Assembly (NCBI GenBank): GCA_001643675.2
Contig: LSRY02000023.1
Location: 1,031,001-1,095,000, forward strand
Reading direction: 5' to 3'
From: Monocercomonoides exilis
Lineage: Eukaryota > Preaxostyla > Oxymonadida > Polymastigidae
DNA: 64,000 bases
Notes under the pieces: generated by a model
What the model was told of the DNA's origin: nothing
What the model saw: only the letters and a program-made list of their open reading frames with translations
Database searches by the model: none
In this document: piece by piece, positions 58,890-64,000 of the stretch
How the letters are laid out: each line of letters starts with the position of its first letter
How positions within the stretch are numbered: the stretch's first letter is position 1
Position numbers and translations under genes: made by a program

Positions 58890-58905
58890 TTAGGGTTAAC
58901 CCTAA
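58890..58905. repeat. head-to-head telomere-like palindrome
   Basis: TTAGGGTTAACCCTAA is a perfect 16-bp palindrome of two telomere-type TTAGGG units pointing at each other, isolated inside AT-rich DNA next to two mobile elements. It is too short to call a telomeric fusion. Confidence 0.5.
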
Positions 58906-59230
58906 TTCATAGAGTTCTGTTGTTAAAACTAGTTAATAGGGAAAAAAAACCTAAAAGATGGCATGATTATATTAAATGATGGGCTTGATCAAAGATTTTT
59001 ATCTCAAAAAGATTGATAACGTTGGTAAATAATTAAAAAATTGAATAGAATTTAATAACTGATCTCAATTAATAAATTCGTTAAGCTCATTTTCAATACA
59101 TTTTTTGATATTTTCAAGAAAAAAATCATTACTGGCCGTATAATCCCCTTTTGCCATCATTTCATTCAAATGACTGCTCCATAAGAAATTTATGAATCAT
59201 AAATAAATTAGTTTTTTTTGTTAAATTATT

Positions 59231-60508
59231 ATGATCAATAAAAATATAATAGAGAACAAAATGACCAGTGAAATGGAAAAAGATATATGCACTGTTGGAC
59301 AGCTGAAAGTGCCCATTCAAATTAAAGAGTTTGCAGAACGGTTACCAGATGAACAAAGAACAAAATGCATGAGTTTATTTTCTTGCAGTGCACCAAATTT
59401 GCCAATGCCAACTGAATTGGACAGATTTTCTGAAACGCTTGGGGTTTTGGAAAAATTAGCATTTTGGAAGGCAGTGTCCTTAGTGCAGGCTCAGTCAACC
59501 AGTTGTGCACCGTTGGTATGTTTGCCTACTTCAGAAATAGTCAATTCTTCAATTAATCAAAAGCCTGCGTTTGAAGAATTGGGCAATTCGCACCCTGCTG
59601 CTAATGACGTTTTTGCCAAATCATCATCTACTTCAGGTGCTATCGTTCCAAAGAATAAATGGGAGTTAAGCTTTGTTGCTCCAATTATTGATGGAGAAGG
59701 CGTTCCTTCTGGGGAATACTTTTCTCAGCTGATGAAAGAAGAAAAGGAAATCATGAAAGAAGAGGGAAAAAATACTATATTTTCAAGATCTACAGAAGTT
59801 CAGCGCGAAGTTGCCAGGAAATCAATTGAGAATGGAAGTTTTCATGATGACAAATTTCTGGATGAAGATCAAAAGGTTGTGATCACAGAATTTAAGCGAA
59901 TTTGGGGAAAAGAGAGAGAAAGAGTAGCTTGCAATAAAAGATTCTGCCTCGGCAATTTCTGTTTTTCGTTGTGTTCAATTTACACATCAGTGGCGGGATA
60001 TGTTCTTGTATTGGTTGGAGGCATGCTATTTATAGATAATGTTGTTCCCGTAGGAGTTAATATTACTATGATAGTGGCAGGAGCAATCATTGCAATTGTA
60101 TGTGTTGTTTTACTGATTTGTTCATGTCGTCCAACAGGATTAAGCTCATTGGGAGAGGAGAGAGATTTGTCGTCACCAGGGTTTTGGGACAATTTAAGAG
60201 AATGGATGAAGCCATGTGTGAGACAAAGAGTGAAAGACTGGAGGAGGAAAAAGGAATGGAGATGGCTTTTGTCAAAGGAAGAAAGAAAAGAAGAAGAAAA
60301 GATCGACAAAGAAGAGGAAGAGAGAAAGAAAAAAGAAAAAATTGAGCAATTGAACAGAAAAGCAGAAATTGAAATGGAGAGGATGATGAAGATGCAAAAT
60401 GAGGCAAGAAGTGATGGAGGAGTAAGGAACATTCAAACAACATGTATATACGAAACTGTGGCGGCTGTTAATATCGAAACGGGAAGCATTTACAAAGACG
60501 AAGAATAA
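59231..60508 (+). CDS. unrecognised protein with two adjacent membrane segments and charged coiled-coil tail
   Basis: A 425-residue single-exon frame, ATG at 59231 (Met also at codon 12) and TAA at 60506. Residues 1-235 are hydrophilic, with 'VGQLKVPIQIKEFAERLPDE', 'ETLGVLEKLAFWKAVSLVQA' and 'WELSFVAPIIDGEGVPSGEY'. A Cys-rich junction ('CLGNFCFSLCS') leads into two hydrophobic segments at about 245-270 ('SVAGYVLVLVGGMLFI') and 275-298 ('VNITMIVAGAIIAIVCVVLL'), a hairpin-like arrangement. The C-terminal 110 residues are Lys/Glu-rich coiled coil. There is no signal peptide, so both soluble ends are probably on the same (cytosolic) side of an internal membrane (inference). It has balanced amino-acid usage and lacks the Ser runs of its neighbours. 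All Gln are CAA or CAG. I cannot assign a family. Confidence 0.75.
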   Translation: MINKNIIENKMTSEMEKDICTVGQLKVPIQIKEFAERLPDEQRTKCMSLFSCSAPNLPMPTELDRFSETLGVLEKLAFWKAVSLVQAQSTSCAPLVCLPTSEIVNSSINQKPAFEELGNSHPAANDVFAKSSSTSGAIVPKNKWELSFVAPIIDGEGVPSGEYFSQLMKEEKEIMKEEGKNTIFSRSTEVQREVARKSIENGSFHDDKFLDEDQKVVITEFKRIWGKERERVACNKRFCLGNFCFSLCSIYTSVAGYVLVLVGGMLFIDNVVPVGVNITMIVAGAIIAIVCVVLLICSCRPTGLSSLGEERDLSSPGFWDNLREWMKPCVRQRVKDWRRKKEWRWLLSKEERKEEEKIDKEEEERKKKEKIEQLNRKAEIEMERMMKMQNEARSDGGVRNIQTTCIYETVAAVNIETGSIYKDEE

Positions 60509-61150
60509 AATCAGAATTTTCGAGCAATTTATTAATTGCACAATTTTTTTTTGAATTTCCTTTTTTTGTTTTTAATTTTTTGTTTTTATTGAAAATTTAC
60601 AAATAGATTCGAATTTTTATGTCTATTTCCCCATTTTTATGCACCGAGCATTTATGAATTTTCTTTTATCTTTATTACTTTGTATGACAATTTATTATGT
60701 AATAATTGCTTTTTACGTGAGAACATGTTTGAGATAAATATTTTTGAGAGTATTTTTATTTTTAAGTTTAAAATTTTTTTTTTAATCTAATTTACAAATA
60801 ATCATTGACTTATTTGTTTTATTTCATCGAAAACGAGTTTTGATTTCATTTTTGACTTTAATTCATATTTATTTCTGTTGTTACAATTACACCTTGAAAT
60901 GCTTTTGAAAAAACAGTTTTTTCTTTGAAATGTTTTCATCCGAATTATTTTTTATTGAGCAAAGGATAAATAATCAATAAACATTGCAACAAAGATAACG
61001 GAAATAAATTTAAAATAGAAATAACCAATATTTCGAAAGCAGACTTGTTTGTAGATTCATATAAAACACTTCATTAAATACAAAACAACATCATTGGTTT
61101 TTGTAGTACGCTTTTCACAAGTGAACAAGACAATTTGCTCTCAACTCAAC
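60509..61150. other. AT-rich spacer
   Basis: No gene seen; a T/A-rich 3' flank of the membrane protein gene. Confidence 0.5.
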
Positions 61151-61155
61151 TTCTT

Positions 61156-61560
61156 TCATGTTTTATCCACTTTAATCATCTTTGTGACTTCTTCAATAAT
61201 CCGTGCAAAAAACGGCTTGCCATCTGCGCCTTCAGCTTCGGAAACCACGTTGATGCCTTCAGCGCATTCCAGACAGCCCCGTGAATAAACAGAAAAGGAG
61301 ATTTGCTCTTCAAAGCAACTGCGTTCAGAGACACGAGCGAATCAAGCAACAAATTTGCAAATCAACTGTTAGTAAATCGAATTCATCAGGTTTGCATACT
61401 GTTTCTGTTGCTCTTCAGAGATGAAAAGAAAACGTATTAATGAGATTATTGAACAAACATCATAAATCGATTGAGAATGAAAATCTGGAAAATAACGAAC
61501 ATCCACCTTGCGAAACTGTTTTGCATCTGTTGTTAAAGCTTTGTAGACTTCGGATTCTTA
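61156..61560 (-). pseudogene. decayed or partial coding fragment, unrecognised
   Basis: The minus strand carries protein-like sequence ending in a TGA at 61156-61158: 'CLECAEGINVVSEAEGADGK', then 'FFARIIEEVTKMIKVDKT'. Just upstream a different frame reads 'LLLDSLVSLNAVALKSKSPF', and further upstream a third stretch reads 'EVYKALTTDAKQFRK' and 'EEQQKQYANLMNSIY' followed by TAA. The frame changes could be introns (a GTATGC...TTTACTAACAG intron is possible near 61385) or decay. The (TTTTA)n array abuts the 5' side, so any remaining exons were lost or lie beyond it. Probably the tail of a helical protein gene; function unknown. Confidence 0.4.
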
Positions 61561-61579
61561 GGTGGGATTGTCAAACATT

Positions 61580-62131
61580 TTTTATTTTTATTTTATTTTA
61601 TTTTATTTTATTTTATTTTATTTTATTTTATTTTATTTTATTTTATTTTATTTTATTTTATTTTATTTTATTTTATTTTATTTTATTTTATTTTATTTTA
61701 TTTTATTTTATTTTATTTTATTTTATTTTATTTTATTTTATTTTATTTTATTTTATTTTATTTTATTTTATTTTATTTTATTTTATTTTATTTTATTTTA
61801 TTTTATTTTATTTTATTTTATTTTATTTTATTTTATTTTTATTTTATTTTATTTTATTTTTATTTTATTTTATTTTATTTTATTTTATTTTATTTTATTT
61901 TATTTTATTTTATTTTATTTTATTTTATTTTATTTTATTTTATTTTATTTTATTTTATTTTATTTTATTTTATTTTATTTTTATTTTATTTTTATTTTAT
62001 TTTATTTTATTTTATTTTATTTTATTTTATTTTATTTTATTTTATTTTATTTTATTTTATTTTATTTTATTTTATTTTATTTTATTTTATTTTATTTTAT
62101 TTTATTTTATTTTATTTTATTTTATTTTATT
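61580..62131. repeat. (TTTTA)n array, about 550 bp
   Basis: About 110 nearly perfect pentanucleotide units, interrupted by a few 6-nt TTTTTA variants near 61840-61860 and 61980-61990. These variants divide it into homogeneous blocks. The apparent long frame through it (FILFYFILF...) is an artefact of the 5-nt period, which repeats every 15 nt in any frame. Confidence 0.97.
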
Positions 62132-62331
62132 AGACCTAATTTTGTATTATTATCTCATTTCTAAAAAGTTTGTAAATAATCTAAAAAGAATAATAAATTT
62201 TCAAAAAAATCTCGAAAAATTGAAAAAGATTGAATCATTCACGATATAAAAAAATGTTGGTATTCAATCACAAAAATTTCATTTTAATTAATGGAACTGA
62301 TCAGATCATTCTTTTAGAAATATTTTTTATC

Positions 62332-63378
62332 ATGGAATAATCAACATTGCAAAACATTCTTTGTAATGTTGAGAAAAGAATTGCACTTCCAACACATATT
62401 GAAACAGTTTCTGCATCAGAGAAAAAATCATTGATTGAAATATCGTTAGAATTGATTCAGGATCCTTTGAATGGATTTTTTCGTCTAGCTGGATTTTCAA
62501 AAAATGAATTTTATATTCTTCTTCAACTTCTCGATCAAGAATTTACTCCGCATCGAGGTGGAAAAAAATATATCAACAATTTCGAAGACCAACTTTTTAT
62601 TTTATTGAATTTTCTTCATCTCGGATCGACTAAAATGACAAGTTATGTTACAAAACCATATTTCAATTCTCATTCTACCGTGATCCGTTTATTACATGAC
62701 ATTTTTTGCTCGGTTAAACAACCACTTTTGGACTTGCTATTTTCTTTTAGAAATGATCGTGTGAGAGAAATTCAGGATGTGGGATTAATTGTAGATTGCA
62801 CTATTCTACCAATAAACCGACCAAGTGGAAAAATAGAAGACGGAATGAAGTTTTTCAGTGGAAAGCACCATTCATATTATGTTAAAGTGGAAGTGGGAGT
62901 AAATCCCAAACTTGGAATTGCCAGCACTATCAGCGATATTTTTCCTGGAAGCACACATGATTATGTTGTGTTTCAACATCATTATCCAACGTTTGAGAAC
63001 AAATTAAGAAAAGCAAAACTGTTGGCATACTCAGCTTACATAGGAGCAAAAACATGGCTAGGGGCTTACATTACATAGCCGTGTGGAACGCCTGAGTTGT
63101 CCAAGCACAGGGTGATCATAGAGCGTTTTTTCGGAAGGTTAAAGACTGTCTTTTCTGAATTTCGACAGCATTGGCCATTAAGCATCGAAGTAGTTGGTAA
63201 TTTTCTTATTGTTGCTGTTTGTTTAACAAATTTTCATATTTTACAGAATCCTTTAACAGCCTCAGATTTAGAAGCAAATAATATTTTTTTGCTGAATTAC
63301 AAATGGAATATGCAAGAAAGCAGAAAGCAAAGAAAGAAGCAAATCAGAAGTATTTGGAGAAACAAAGAAATAGATTGA
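62332..63378 (+). mobile_element. PIF/Harbinger-type transposase gene with in-frame TAA and TAG
   Basis: Reading frame from ATG at 62332 to TGA at 63376-63378, interrupted only by TAA (62338) and TAG (63076). Landmarks of the DDE_Tnp_4 (Harbinger) fold in order: 'NGFFRLAGFSKNEFYILLQL'; 'LNFLHLGSTKMTSY' (helix-turn-helix-like); 'GLIVDCTILPI' (first Asp); 'FFSGKHHSYYVKVEV'; 'SDIFPGSTHDYVVF' (second Asp); 'LLAYSAYIGAKTWLGAYIT'; and 'HRVIIERFFGRLKTVFSEFR' (the Arg/Glu-containing final motif). The Asp normally found in 'LADSAY' is Tyr here, so this copy is probably catalytically dead. The end merges with an overlapping second frame (from 63303). Terminal repeats were not located; the (TTTTA)n array lies about 200 bp upstream. 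Confidence 0.8.
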
Positions 63379-64000
63379 ATTCATCATCACCGACAACTTC
63401 ATGTTCTTCATTATTTCTTAATGACAATTTGGTTTGTTTTTATTTTTTAACCCATATTGATGTTAAATTCTTTGAAAAAACAACATTTTCATCAACAATA
63501 TACCATTATTAATTTATTTTAGAAGTCTTAATGGAGAGCTGTAACCCATTCTCAAGTGCAACTACCAGTGAAAAAGATCAAGAAAAGAAAAAAAAGATGA
63601 AGGTTTGTGAACAAAAAGAAAGAAATAGAGAAGAAAATGAATGTCAAAGAAAAATTGAAAATGAAGTCCACGATCATGAAACCATAGACTACTCATCTTC
63701 ATGGCATCTTCCCTTCCAATATAAATCTGCATGTCTTCATAAAGTTTCATCACCAACTAATTTTCTAATCACATTTTGCTCATCTCAATCTTATTCAACA
63801 TAACCTTCCTCTACTCAGTTAACAGCAACACAACCTTCCTCTACTCAACTTTCTTCATCTTCACAATTGCATTCAAAATCAGTATCTTCTTCAACACCCT
63901 CGCTTCTGCATTCTCTGCCACAACCAAACTTGTATTTTCCTTCAAATCTCACTCTTCCTTCTTCATTTTGCGTATTTCCTCCTCAAAATTGTAATTTTCA
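63303..64000 (+). CDS. Ser/Thr/Gln-rich reading frame running off the window edge
   Basis: Coding-like frame 'YARKQKAKKEANQKYLEKQR', overlapping the Harbinger transposase end in another frame. It probably continues after an intron-like AT-rich gap (GTTTGT or GTTTTT donor, TTTATTTTAG acceptor ending near 63522) as 'ESCNPFSSATTSEKDQEKKK' and then a Ser/Thr/Gln/Pro-rich tail still open at 64000. It contains one in-frame TAA at 63801-63803. That TAA sits in the sequence ACA-TAA-CCT-TCC-TCT-ACT, which is tandemly followed by ACA-CAA-CCT-TCC-TCT-ACT, so TAA occupies the place of CAA in the sister unit. It could be the second Harbinger ORF or an unrelated gene. Confidence 0.45.

Noticed and set aside
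61440-62249. 269-residue frame of repeated Phe-Ile-Leu-Tyr residues
   Set aside because: Pure product of the (TTTTA)n array; no independent coding signal.
1-64000. Host-wide TAA/TAG=Gln code (Streblomastix-like)
   Set aside because: The four giant genes hold hundreds of Gln codons, all CAA or CAG, with no TAA/TAG in thousands of codons, and the 59.2-kb gene ends in TAA. The unusual pattern is limited to mobile or decayed segments.
1-64000. CRISPR array, bacterial operons, ribosome binding sites
   Set aside because: Spliced genes, eukaryotic domain families and very large monocistronic frames; no repeat-spacer structure of CRISPR type.
1-64000. tRNA or rRNA genes
   Set aside because: I saw GGTTCGA-like words (for example about 13700) but no cloverleaf-compatible surroundings; no rRNA-like stretch was found.

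Overview
The window looks like nuclear DNA of a protist: AT-rich spacers, short GT-AG introns (about 29-98 nt) and very long reading frames full of serine runs. Two protein families point to an oxymonad (Preaxostyla) close to Monocercomonoides. One is a giant right-handed beta-helix surface protein with a single membrane pass and a cytoplasmic pseudokinase; the other is a helical-repeat 'hypothetical' family. Both assignments are from memory, with no search run. The big host genes contain hundreds of Gln codons, all CAA or CAG, so they use the standard code.

Layout. 0.9-8.7 kb (minus): surface beta-helix/pseudokinase gene. 11.2-12.6 kb (plus): two visible exons of the helical-repeat family. 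13.1-19.4 kb: a segment bounded by inverted copies of a 21-bp-period repeat, holding a GC-rich decayed coiled-coil gene (14.8-17.6 kb) and a broken copy of the surface gene (17.9-18.8 kb). 19.7-34.4 kb (minus): a SAC9-like phosphoinositide phosphatase of about 4,900 residues. 35.8-41.1 kb (minus): a three-RRM RNA-binding protein with four small introns. 41.5-47.1 kb (minus): a serine-rich protein with a C-terminal coiled coil. The four giant proteins share poly-Ser, acidic or Q/N low-complexity linkers but belong to different functional classes (surface signalling, membrane lipid turnover, RNA binding, unknown).

47-64 kb is accessory DNA rich in mobile elements: a hAT transposase (50-52.6 kb), a Merlin (IS1016-like) transposase with three introns (53.5-54.6 kb), a Tc1/pogo-type MITE (57.7-58.2 kb), a fold-back element (58.5-58.8 kb), a 550-bp (TTTTA)n array (61.6-62.1 kb) and a PIF/Harbinger transposase (62.3-63.4 kb). 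Between them are an unrecognised multi-exon gene (55.9-57.2 kb, minus), an unrecognised two-membrane-segment protein (59.2-60.5 kb, plus) and a decayed coding fragment near 61.3 kb.

The most interesting signal: in the three unrelated transposases, in the reading frame at the right edge and in the GC-rich island, the frames are interrupted almost only by TAA/TAG at Gln-compatible sites and run on to a TGA. With TAA/TAG read as Gln, the Merlin and Harbinger frames are open from ATG to TGA. The neighbouring host genes never use TAA/TAG as sense. This could mean acquisition from a TAR=Gln lineage, context-dependent decoding, or biased decay; two of the transposases also appear to lack a catalytic Asp, which favours decay.
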